Assembly (NCBI GenBank): GCA_945868555.1
Contig: CAMBMC010000036.1
Coordinates: 1 to 13,847 of the forward strand
Reading direction: 5' to 3'
From: Chitinophaga pinensis
GTDB taxonomy: Bacteria; Bacteroidota; Bacteroidia; Flavobacteriales_D; Crocinitomicaceae
DNA: 13,847 nt
The notes below the pieces were generated by a model. It was not told the origin of the DNA, did no database searches, and saw nothing but the letters and a program-made list of their open reading frames with translations. This document shows positions 1 through 6,926 of the stretch, in pieces (within the stretch, counting starts at the first letter, position 1; every line of letters begins with the position of its first letter). The position numbers and the translations under genes were made by a program.

Positions 1-1
1 A

Positions 2-697
2 TTGCTTAAAAAGGCTGGCATCGAAGTAATGCTCGGTGTCTTGCAGCAAGAATGCCGCGAATTGAACCGACGTTTTATCACGTTTCACGAACGTCAACGG
101 CCTTATGTAATCTTAAAATGGGCTCAAACGAAGGATGGTTTCCTAGACCGCATTCGTCACGACGAAGAAGTAGGCATCAACTGGATTACCTCCCCAGAGA
201 CAAAGTCCTTGGTGCACAAGTGGCGATCGCAAGAGCAGAGTATCCTCGTTGGACGCCGAACCATTCAAAATGACAATCCCATGTTGACCGTGCGCGAATT
301 CAGCGGATCAAATCCCACACGCATTGTAATTGACAGCCAGCTTCAAAGTGGAGATGAACTCAATATCTTTTCGGAAGATGCTCCTACCATCGTTTTCAAC
401 CGCATCAAAAATGAAGTCCGCGGAAACATCGAATGGATTCGGATTCCTGAAACCAATACGAAACATATTCTCGATGAATTGTACAAGCGGAATATTCTTT
501 CTGTTTTTGTAGAAGGCGGAAGCCGCACCTTGCAGTATTTCATCATCGACAACCACTGGGACGAAGCCCGCGTGATCGTTGGAAACACAACATTTGGTGA
601 AGGTGTCAAAGCCCCTGCCATTGGAAAAGTGCCATCGCGCAGTTATTCCTTTTCTACGGATACCGTTCACCATTATTTCCGCAGATGGCCCCTTTGA
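2..697 (+). CDS. ribD: RibD C-terminal part: riboflavin biosynthesis reductase domain (5'-truncated)
   Basis: This is the 3' portion of a bifunctional riboflavin biosynthesis protein; the N-terminal zinc deaminase domain lies mostly before the window. The reading frame is open from base 2, and the first codon (TTG) is an internal leucine, not a start. Fragment residues 5-30 (AGIEVMLGVLQQECRELNRR onward) are the usual end of the deaminase domain. Residues 33-46 (RPYVILKWAQTKDG) open the DHFR-like reductase domain, followed by DNPMLTVR (91-98) and VEGGSRTL (170-177), the family's NADPH/substrate-binding signatures. By family knowledge, RibD deaminates and then reduces the pyrimidine intermediate that follows GTP cyclohydrolase II, in the cytoplasm. 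The stop overlaps the next gene by 13 nt, so the two are probably co-transcribed and translationally coupled. The C-terminus is complete. No FMN riboswitch can be judged because the 5' end is missing. Confidence 0.95.
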   Translation: MLKKAGIEVMLGVLQQECRELNRRFITFHERQRPYVILKWAQTKDGFLDRIRHDEEVGINWITSPETKSLVHKWRSQEQSILVGRRTIQNDNPMLTVREFSGSNPTRIVIDSQLQSGDELNIFSEDAPTIVFNRIKNEVRGNIEWIRIPETNTKHILDELYKRNILSVFVEGGSRTLQYFIIDNHWDEARVIVGNTTFGEGVKAPAIGKVPSRSYSFSTDTVHHYFRRWPL

Positions 698-1560
698 TTC
701 TCTCGATCCTTTGCTCCAGTATCATCTTTGTGCTGTTTAAGTTATTCCCTCGTTTTGGCGTAGATACCTTTCAAGCCATTGTTTTCAATTATTTCACCGC
801 GTTTTTTTGTGGAGTATTGTTCTTCGGTCACGAGTGGAATCCGGAGGCCCTAGAATCTGGCAATTGGCCAATCTTCGTGTTGCTCGCCGCTGCTTTGTTC
901 ATCTCTCTTTTCATCTTGATGGGCATTAGCTCCCAAAAGAATGGTGTTGCCATGACTTCCATCGCCGTAAAAATGAGCATGGCCATTTCCTTGATTTTAA
1001 TGATTGTGCTCTACAATGAGCCCGTCGGATGGTTAAAGCTTACCGGAATCGCACTCGCATTTACAGGGGTTTTTCTTGTTTCCTATACGGGAAAATCAGA
1101 ATCGGGAACAGCGAAAAATGACGTATGGATGCTAGCGACCTTGTTTATTGGCAGTGGGATCCTCGATTTCTTGCTGAATTATGTCCAAAAGCATCACCTC
1201 GAGCACCTCACTCCTTCCCTGTATTCGGCTTTTGGTTTTGGCGGTGCGGGACTCATTGGATTTGCCATTCTCATGACACAAGTAGTGAGAAAACGAGCGA
1301 CATTAACGCTAAAAAATCTTGTTGCAGGTGTTGCCTTAGGCATACCAAATTACTTTTCGATTTACCTGTTGATGGAATCGTACCGCTCAACTGGATGGAA
1401 CGACTCAACTGTTTTGGCTGTCATCAATGTTTCCATCGTCCTCATGTCATCCGTGATCGGATTTATTGCCTTCAAAGAAAATGTTACCGTCAAAAAAATA
1501 ATTGGACTTGCAGCAGCAGTCACAGCCATTGTTGTACTTTATTTCGCAAGTCAATCTTAA
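685..1560 (+). CDS. EamA/DMT-superfamily ten-helix membrane transporter
   Basis: This is a 291-aa integral inner-membrane protein with ten predicted helices at about residues 2-19, 28-47, 62-81, 92-111, 117-134, 148-166, 178-199, 211-229, 241-262 and 271-288. They form two five-helix halves, the EamA duplication. The conserved glutamate in 'YNEP' (112) after helix 4, and 'FKENVT' in the matching place of the second half, are typical of drug/metabolite transporters. The ATG at 685 lies inside the last codons of ribD (13-nt overlap) and is the only start that leaves helix 1 intact. Its substrate cannot be read from the sequence. The overlap with ribD suggests a link to riboflavin or another metabolite: RibN riboflavin transporters belong to this superfamily, but so do many amino-acid and drug exporters. 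Family assignment is secure; substrate is speculative. Confidence 0.9.
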   Translation: MAPLILSILCSSIIFVLFKLFPRFGVDTFQAIVFNYFTAFFCGVLFFGHEWNPEALESGNWPIFVLLAAALFISLFILMGISSQKNGVAMTSIAVKMSMAISLILMIVLYNEPVGWLKLTGIALAFTGVFLVSYTGKSESGTAKNDVWMLATLFIGSGILDFLLNYVQKHHLEHLTPSLYSAFGFGGAGLIGFAILMTQVVRKRATLTLKNLVAGVALGIPNYFSIYLLMESYRSTGWNDSTVLAVINVSIVLMSSVIGFIAFKENVTVKKIIGLAAAVTAIVVLYFASQS

Positions 1561-1570
1561 GCTCGATTTT

Positions 1571-2428
1571 ATGAAAATTTACCCACTCAACACAGGAGAT
1601 TTTAAACTCGATGGAGGCGCCATGTTTGGTGTTGTCCCAAAAACCATGTGGTCAAAAACCAATCCTGCAGATGACAACAATATGTGCAACTGGTCCATGC
1701 GCTGCCTCTTGATTGAGGATGGGAATCGCTTGATGCTCATTGATGCCGGTATTGGGGACAAGCAATCGGAGAAATTCTTTTCGCACTATTATTTGCACGG
1801 ATCTGACAGCTTGAGCGGCAACCTCAACAAACTTGGGTTCAGCAAAGACGACATCACAGACATGTTCTTGACGCATTTGCACTTTGACCATTGTGGGGGA
1901 GCCATTCAATGGAACAAAGAGCACACAGGATTTGAACCGGTATTCAAGAATGCGAAGTTTTGGAGTACTGAAAATCACTGGCAGTGGGCAACAGAACCAA
2001 ACGCAAGAGAAAAAGCATCATTCCTAAGTGAAAACATTCTGCCCCTTCAAGAAAGTGGACAATTGAATTTCATTGCACGCACAGAAAATTACACCGAAAA
2101 TGCCTTTTCCAACATGGATGTGCTTTTCGTAGATGGACACACCGAAAGCATGATGATTCCACACATTCGCTATCAAGGAAAAACGATTGTGTTCATGGCA
2201 GATCTATTGCCTAGCGTTGGACACATTCCGCTTCCATTTGTGATGGGTTACGATACCCGGCCACTCATCACGCTAGATGAAAAATCGAAGTTTCTGAATA
2301 GAGCGTGTGACAATGAGTTTATCCTGTTCTTAGAGCACGATAGCGTGAATGAATGTTGTACACTCGAGCGCACTGAGAAAGGAATTCGATTGAAAGAAAC
2401 GATGAAGTTTAGCGAGATTTTCTCTTAG
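1571..2428 (+). CDS. Metallo-beta-lactamase-fold hydrolase (lactonase-like)
   Basis: This 285-aa protein carries the full dinuclear metal site of the MBL fold: H102-x-H104-x-D106-H107 (THLHFDHCGG), H190 (FVDGHTE), D211 (FMADLLPS) and H256 (FLEHDS). The N-terminal strand pair (MRCLLIEDGNRLMLIDAGIG, 43-62) and the spacing of the ligands match the group that includes N-acyl-homoserine lactonases and related hydrolases. Tyr227 in VMGYDTRP could be a substrate-side residue. The open frame extends upstream to about 1502, but ATG 1571 gives the normal MBL start (MKIYPLNTGDFKLDGG) and leaves a 10-nt gap after the transporter stop. There is no signal peptide, so it is probably cytoplasmic. It is the third gene of the ribD unit and ends 2 bp from the convergent gap gene. 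Quorum quenching is only one possibility; the substrate is unknown. Confidence 0.88.
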   Translation: MKIYPLNTGDFKLDGGAMFGVVPKTMWSKTNPADDNNMCNWSMRCLLIEDGNRLMLIDAGIGDKQSEKFFSHYYLHGSDSLSGNLNKLGFSKDDITDMFLTHLHFDHCGGAIQWNKEHTGFEPVFKNAKFWSTENHWQWATEPNAREKASFLSENILPLQESGQLNFIARTENYTENAFSNMDVLFVDGHTESMMIPHIRYQGKTIVFMADLLPSVGHIPLPFVMGYDTRPLITLDEKSKFLNRACDNEFILFLEHDSVNECCTLERTEKGIRLKETMKFSEIFS

Positions 2429-2430
2429 GC

Positions 2431-3423
2431 TTATCGGAACTTTCGAACAAGGTCGACCAGGCGATTGGAATAACCAGCTTCATTGTCGTACCAGCCAACG
2501 ACCTTCACCATCGAATGGACCACACTTGTCAGTTGGGCATCGAAGAGACAGCTGTTGGAATTGCCTATGACATCCACCGAAACTATGGGATCTTCCGTAT
2601 AGTCAAGTATTCCTTTGAGTGAACCCTCAGCCGCGCGTTTCATCGCCGCATTGATGGCTTCGACGCTCGGTGGATTTTTCACCACCATCGTTAAATCCGT
2701 AAATGATCCATCAGGTACAGGGACGCGAACGCCACATCCACCAATACATCCTTCCAAATCAGGAAAAATGCGTGTCAAGGCTTTGGCGGCGCCGGTTGTT
2801 GTCGGAACGATAGAGGTCGCTGCTGCACGAGCACGGCGCAAATCGCGGTGTGGCGCATCGTGCAAACGCTGATCAGTGGTGTAACTGTGAATGGTCGTAA
2901 TGTAGGCGCTTTCGATCTCGCAAAGTTCACGCATCACTTTCAGCATAGGCGCTGCATTGTTGGTTGTACACGAGGCGTTTGATATAATGCTTTCCGAAAA
3001 ATCAATAGAATCTTCATTCACTCCGAGAACAATGGTCTGAACATCCTCTCCTTTCGCTGGTGCTGATATTATTACTCGTTTTGCCCCACCTCTTAGATGT
3101 CCTGAGGCCAATTCCTTAGTTAAAAACTGACCGGTAGATTCAATGACTGTTTCAACACCGTATTTTCCCCAAGGAATGTCTGCCGGGTCCGATTCTTGGC
3201 AAAAAACAATGCGTTTTCCATTTTCAAAAATAGCCGTATTGCCTTCGATGGAAAATGACAAAATGAAACCACGATGTATGCTATCGTACTTGAGCAAATG
3301 CATCAAGGTATGGATATCTGACAAATCATTGACGACAGCGACATTAATGTCCGAAGACAACAAAGCCAAGCGGGTAAAATACCTGCCAATGCGTCCAAAA
3401 CCATTCACACCGATGTTTATCAT
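2431..3423 (-). CDS. gap: Glyceraldehyde-3-phosphate dehydrogenase, type I
   Basis: This 330-aa protein has the normal family length. It has the N-terminal Rossmann motif GVNGFGRIGR (5-14) and Asp33 in VVNDL, which favours NAD+ over NADP+. The active site is SNASCTTN with catalytic Cys152, the general base is His179 (TTIHSYTTDQ), and the phosphate/substrate regions are HRDLRRARAAA (192-202) and PTTTGAAKA (207-215). The C-terminus has WYDNEAGYSNR (311-321). It converts glyceraldehyde-3-phosphate, phosphate and NAD+ to 1,3-bisphosphoglycerate in cytoplasmic glycolysis, or the reverse. The residue after SCTTN is Asn rather than the common Cys (SCTTNNAAP); I believe this also occurs in other Bacteroidota and it does not touch the catalytic residues. 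The gene lies downstream of a strong hairpin terminator that ends only 23 nt before its ATG. It converges with the hydrolase gene at 2428. Confidence 0.96.
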   Translation of the reverse strand: MINIGVNGFGRIGRYFTRLALLSSDINVAVVNDLSDIHTLMHLLKYDSIHRGFILSFSIEGNTAIFENGKRIVFCQESDPADIPWGKYGVETVIESTGQFLTKELASGHLRGGAKRVIISAPAKGEDVQTIVLGVNEDSIDFSESIISNASCTTNNAAPMLKVMRELCEIESAYITTIHSYTTDQRLHDAPHRDLRRARAAATSIVPTTTGAAKALTRIFPDLEGCIGGCGVRVPVPDGSFTDLTMVVKNPPSVEAINAAMKRAAEGSLKGILDYTEDPIVSVDVIGNSNSCLFDAQLTSVVHSMVKVVGWYDNEAGYSNRLVDLVRKFR

Positions 3424-3446
3424 TTTGCTAATTTACGGATTCTCCC

Positions 3447-3485
3447 AAAAAAAACATGGGACATAGAATTCATCTATGCCCCATG
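3447..3485 (-). terminator. Intrinsic terminator between the surface-protein gene and gap
   Basis: Read on the minus strand, a 12-bp stem (CATGGGGCATAG / CTATGTCCCATG, with one G-U pair) closes a 7-nt loop and is followed directly by eight T's. It starts 23 nt after the stop codon of the 967-aa gene, as expected for a Rho-independent terminator. On the plus strand the same stem has an A-C mismatch and no T tract, so its action is directional. Its T tract ends 23 nt before the gap start codon, so any gap promoter must overlap it or lie further upstream. Confidence 0.9.
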
Positions 3486-3508
3486 CACTATTTTTATAGG
3501 TAAGAACT

Positions 3509-6412
3509 TTAGTACTTCACTTGAACCATACCTTGCTTGATCACATCATTGCCACCTTCGAAGGTTGCTTTAATGATATAGAAGTAGGTTCCTTCTTCCA
3601 CAAGAGTTCCACCACTTGTTTTACCGTCCCATTTACCCAATGGGTCGTTGTATTCGTAGATTTTATTTCCCCAACGGTTTAGAATCACACAATTGAAGTC
3701 TGCGACTCCGTCGAAGGTTACAAAGAATGCTGCATTTCCTGCTAAGGATGAAAGCACAATGATGTTTGGCACTTCGATGTCACAGATTTTCACACCAATT
3801 GTGGCTGTATCGGTGTACGTATGACAAATATTCGTTGCCGTCACAATGTACTCGCCCGGTTGGTCGATTACAATGCTTGGACCTGTTGCGCCAGTATTCC
3901 AAACAAAGTTGTCTACGGTAAAATTCTCTTGCGCATTCACTGTATAAGAAGTTCCTTGACAAATGATGGTGTCCAACACATCGGTATAGGCATTTGGAGG
4001 AAAGGTGACCAATGCCGTCAATGTAATGTTACACAGATTGTCTGTATACGTCATCTGGTAAGTTCCAGGTGTTGATGTGTAGATCAATGGATTATCGACC
4101 GTATTCACTGGATTAAAACGAATCGCAGTATCTGAAGCGGACCAAACTCCACCATCAAAAGAGACCGTATTTTCAATTTGATAAATGCCGTAACAACCGA
4201 TATCATCCGTGAAAATAGATGGTGGAACGATTGTCGTTAGGTTAGCCGAAACCGAATTGTTGCATACATTGTCCGTGAATGTAATGATATAGTTTCCTGA
4301 GGTCGACGCAGTGATCAGCGGGTTCAATGCACTCGTCGATGGACTGAAGGATACATTTGGTGAGGATGCCGACCAAACACCGCCTGTTGAGTATACTGAT
4401 GTTCCAGCCGCCTGATAGCTTAAACTACAAAACAATGTATCGTCAAACATCACAGGATAAGGCGGATAAATGATATCCGAGGTCACTGTTTGGTTGCAGG
4501 AGTTGTCTGTGAAACTGACGGTATAGGTCCCTGGACTCGAGGCGACGAAGGTTGGATTATTGGCATTTGCATTTGGCAAGATAGATACTTGCGGATTTGT
4601 TGTTGTCCATACTCCACCAGAAACAGAAACGGTACCTGAAGCAGTAAAAGTCAAGTCACAACCAATCGTATCTGGAAAGATTGTTGGCAATGCCAAGGCA
4701 TAAAGCGTTACTGTAGTATCGTATTCACATCCGAAGTTATCAGTTACGTGGTATATGTAGTCATGTGCACCTGGTGCATTTGGCTGAACCACAATCGCTG
4801 TATCGTTTTGTCCAGAAATAATCGTAGGGTCATTTACCCAGTAATCCGAAGAAATAGTATTCTGGTATCCACCCAAACCTGGGAAGAAGGAACCGTCAAA
4901 GAACAATCCCCATTCGAAGATATACCCATCATCAATCGTCAAATTGTCTTGAACGAAAATGGTCCAGTTCCCATTGATTGGACATCCTGCCAAACTTACA
5001 AATGAGGTGTTCGGCGCGTAGACATCAGATGGATCCATTGAGTTACCTGTGCCATTATTTCCTGCTGCAATGGATACTGGAACTGTATTCGTCCAATTGG
5101 CATTCATCGCACCGATGGTGTTAAACACCGAGCTGAAGCAATATTCCCAGCCATCACCAGGACCACCACCTCCACTGTCATCGATAGGGTCACCAATATA
5201 GGTTCCACCGCCACTCGATCCACCAGGTAAGAATCCAGGAGAGTAGGAGTTCACCAACTGTACAATTTGTCCTGATGGACATTGCAACCAAATCTCTAAA
5301 TCACCCGCGTAAGAGTGCTCCATGGTAATGCATACTTGGTTCAAGTCTTGTGCATTCGTTATGGTCGCAGTCGGGGGAAAACCACTCATTGGTATCGTTG
5401 TAGAATACTGTATACCAGAACCATCAGGTAAATAGGTTGTTCCTGCGTAGGCTCCACCCAACTGGAAGGTTCCCCCAGGAATATTTACCCCAACTGTATC
5501 TGTTGGAGTAACACCACCAATGAGTTCAGTGGTTTGACCCATACACACGGTGTCTTCCAATGGACCAGTTCCAGCAAAGATCGGCAACTGTGAAACCCTA
5601 ACCTTACACAACATTCGCTCAAACTGAGGGAATTGGTCTGTAATTTTTACATCAACCAAGTATCCTGAACGTGCAGGTGGTGTAAACCAAATCGAGTCAT
5701 TTGCAGGATAAACACCCCCGTCGGTGACATTCCAATCAAAAAGAACTGTAGAATTCACATTTTGAGAATACCCATAACCCGTAGATTCTAAACTATATGG
5801 GAAAATTGGTTTTGCCACAAAGAGGATGCTGTCTCCGAAACATATGTCCACAAATCCTGTATCTATTGGGTTCAATGCATTTGGTCCAACACCATTCACA
5901 AAGGCTTCAATGTGCGGATCAAACGGTTGAAACTGATACCCACATTGCACATTTGCTAGCCAACCTGTACCTTCAGCCGTTCCGTTGGAAATGAATACGA
6001 TAGTCAAACATCCACTTGGGTTGTTCCATGTTGCTTGGTGAGTAAATCCGTTGGGGTCAGATACTGAGTTGTGAACACCTAAAAGAGGCGAAGATGCGTT
6101 TGGACCATCATACACATAAACGAAATCAGATCCGTCGACATTCCATGTATACCCAGCGTTAATACCCACTGAAATAGACATCTTCGTTCCTGTCGTCAAA
6201 TCTGGACAGAAGACAATCGTATCGTTGTAGTTTGGAGGGTAGTTTCCTGCCCCTCCTGGATCTTGGAAGTTTGTTGAGCTTGTTCCGAAAGTATTGCAGT
6301 TTGCGGTATTCGTTAGGGGATACCCTGCATCACCCATATTAATCATTTGCGAAAATGCACCTGATCCTGCAAGCATCAAGGCAGAAAAGGAAAGTAGTAT
6401 TCTAATCTTCAT
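3509..6412 (-). CDS. Large T9SS-secreted surface protein: CUB, P-domain, repeats, gliding-motility-type C-terminus
   Basis: This 967-aa protein has a signal peptide (residues 1-21, ending AFS|Q). Residues about 25-157 look like a CUB domain (FVYVYDGPNASSPLLG; paired cysteines; LTIVFISNGTAEGTGW). Residues about 345-506 resemble the P-domain of proprotein convertases (CITMEHSYAGDLEIWLQCPSG; GNWTIFVQDNLTIDDG), interrupted by a glycine-rich loop (398-421). A tandem of three 76-78-aa beta-sandwich-like repeats follows (579-809). A 'CQGTSYTV…GEYIVTATN' Ig/PKD-like unit (about 818-870) precedes the C-terminal sorting domain (877-967: VILNRWGNKIYEYNDPLGKWDG, EGTYFYIIKA, GMVQVKY). That domain is the gliding-motility-associated (CHU_C-type) T9SS signal. 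The likely role is a cell-surface or released adhesin-like protein; no catalytic motif is visible. It starts 2 nt after the stop of the small secreted gene upstream, so the two form one unit. Confidence 0.93.
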   Translation of the reverse strand: MKIRILLSFSALMLAGSGAFSQMINMGDAGYPLTNTANCNTFGTSSTNFQDPGGAGNYPPNYNDTIVFCPDLTTGTKMSISVGINAGYTWNVDGSDFVYVYDGPNASSPLLGVHNSVSDPNGFTHQATWNNPSGCLTIVFISNGTAEGTGWLANVQCGYQFQPFDPHIEAFVNGVGPNALNPIDTGFVDICFGDSILFVAKPIFPYSLESTGYGYSQNVNSTVLFDWNVTDGGVYPANDSIWFTPPARSGYLVDVKITDQFPQFERMLCKVRVSQLPIFAGTGPLEDTVCMGQTTELIGGVTPTDTVGVNIPGGTFQLGGAYAGTTYLPDGSGIQYSTTIPMSGFPPTATITNAQDLNQVCITMEHSYAGDLEIWLQCPSGQIVQLVNSYSPGFLPGGSSGGGTYIGDPIDDSGGGGPGDGWEYCFSSVFNTIGAMNANWTNTVPVSIAAGNNGTGNSMDPSDVYAPNTSFVSLAGCPINGNWTIFVQDNLTIDDGYIFEWGLFFDGSFFPGLGGYQNTISSDYWVNDPTIISGQNDTAIVVQPNAPGAHDYIYHVTDNFGCEYDTTVTLYALALPTIFPDTIGCDLTFTASGTVSVSGGVWTTTNPQVSILPNANANNPTFVASSPGTYTVSFTDNSCNQTVTSDIIYPPYPVMFDDTLFCSLSYQAAGTSVYSTGGVWSASSPNVSFSPSTSALNPLITASTSGNYIITFTDNVCNNSVSANLTTIVPPSIFTDDIGCYGIYQIENTVSFDGGVWSASDTAIRFNPVNTVDNPLIYTSTPGTYQMTYTDNLCNITLTALVTFPPNAYTDVLDTIICQGTSYTVNAQENFTVDNFVWNTGATGPSIVIDQPGEYIVTATNICHTYTDTATIGVKICDIEVPNIIVLSSLAGNAAFFVTFDGVADFNCVILNRWGNKIYEYNDPLGKWDGKTSGGTLVEEGTYFYIIKATFEGGNDVIKQGMVQVKY
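3986..4678 (-). repeat. Three tandem 76-78-residue protein repeats within the surface protein
   Basis: Residues 579-655, 656-733 and 734-809 of the surface protein align as three units. Each has a GGVW core (599, 677, 754), an 'NP' turn, a GTY or GNY strand and a closing TDNxCN motif (635, 713, 790). Motif spacing is 78 and then 77 residues in both series. The units are clearly diverged at protein level, so they are old duplications rather than a recent or unstable DNA repeat. One cysteine near the start of each unit (DTIGC, TLFC, DIGC) and one near the end (NSCN, NVCN, NLCN) could form a disulfide in each repeat. Confidence 0.88.
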
Positions 6413-6414
6413 GA

Positions 6415-6786
6415 TTACTGGTTGTTTTGCATTTCATTTGTCAATACCCATTCAGATTTTACCACAAGAACCTTGTCAGTTCCAGTGATGCGCAGGTATT
6501 GGTTTGTTTTCTGAATTTCTAGACCCAAAGAGATGAAATCAATGGGTTCATTCGTGTTCATTTCAACTACTCCATTCAGTCCACTTTCTTTTCCTTTAGG
6601 AACATCAGCGATGTAGCATGCATGGTCTAAAGCATAATTCAGCAAATTCAATTTTGCTGGATCATTTTGCTTTAAATCAGCAAGTTCAGTTGGGGAATAA
6701 CGCTTAGAGAGGCGTGCATCAAATTCTTGTGAAAAAGCCAAACTGGAGGCTGACAAGAAGATGGTAAACAGCAGTATTTGTTTCAT
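6415..6786 (-). CDS. Small secreted protein of unknown function paired with the surface protein
   Basis: This 123-aa protein has a clear signal peptide (MKQILLFTIFLSASSLAFS, cleavage before Q20), giving a mature periplasmic or exported product of about 104 residues. I do not recognise a named family. The mature part has a charged segment rich in Leu, Lys and Asp (SPTELADLKQNDPAKLNLL, 31-49), then LNYALDHACYI, and a C-terminal beta-like stretch (ISLGLEIQKTNQYLRITGTDKVLVVKSEWVL). There is no lipobox and no T9SS sorting domain. It is the first gene of a two-gene unit: its TAA is 2 nt from the ATG of the 967-aa surface protein, which suggests translational coupling and a shared role, for example as chaperone, partner or anchor. 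A promoter candidate lies at 6867-6897. Confidence 0.85.
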   Translation of the reverse strand: MKQILLFTIFLSASSLAFSQEFDARLSKRYSPTELADLKQNDPAKLNLLNYALDHACYIADVPKGKESGLNGVVEMNTNEPIDFISLGLEIQKTNQYLRITGTDKVLVVKSEWVLTNEMQNNQ

Positions 6787-6866
6787 TATTTTGGAGTTGT
6801 GAACTTAAAGACCTCAAATGTTGAAAAATGGTTGCATTTGGGGATAAAGTCCTTATTTAGGCGTCC

Positions 6867-6897
6867 CGAAAGTAAATAAATAAGCCTAATTTTGCAA
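6867..6897 (-). promoter_or_regulatory. Candidate Bacteroidota-type promoter for the 6415-6786 gene
   Basis: On the minus strand a TTG (complement of 6895-6897) is followed after exactly 20 nt by TACTTTCG (complement of 6867-6874), one mismatch from the Bacteroidota -7 consensus TAnnTTTG. The spacing fits the known -33/-7 arrangement. This would give an untranslated leader of roughly 70-75 nt before the ATG at 6786. The site overlaps the plus-strand element for transketolase. Confidence 0.4.
6887..6894 (+). promoter_or_regulatory. Bacteroidota -7 element upstream of the transketolase unit
   Basis: TAATTTTG is an exact match to the Bacteroidota -7 consensus TAnnTTTG and lies 32 nt before the transketolase ATG at 6927, so transcription would start about 20-30 nt upstream of the gene. 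I see no good TTG at the -33 position, so the assignment rests on the -7 element and its position in the divergent intergenic region. Confidence 0.5.
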
Positions 6898-6926
6898 CAA
6901 CGAAACAATCCTTTCTAAAAATTCGA

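Noticed and set aside
308..673. 121-aa minus-strand open frame inside ribD
   Set aside because: It is antisense to a well-recognised enzyme with no family features; a shadow frame.
1502..1570. Upstream extension of the MBL hydrolase frame
   Set aside because: The extension overlaps the last helix of the transporter in another frame, and the family start (MKIYPLNTGD) fits ATG 1571.
1125..1574. 149-aa plus-strand frame inside the transporter gene
   Set aside because: Cys/Trp/His-rich composition typical of an out-of-frame translation of a membrane protein.
6843..6860. Imperfect inverted repeat ATAA-AGTCC-TTAT in the divergent region
   Set aside because: Only 4 bp per arm in AT-rich DNA, expected by chance.
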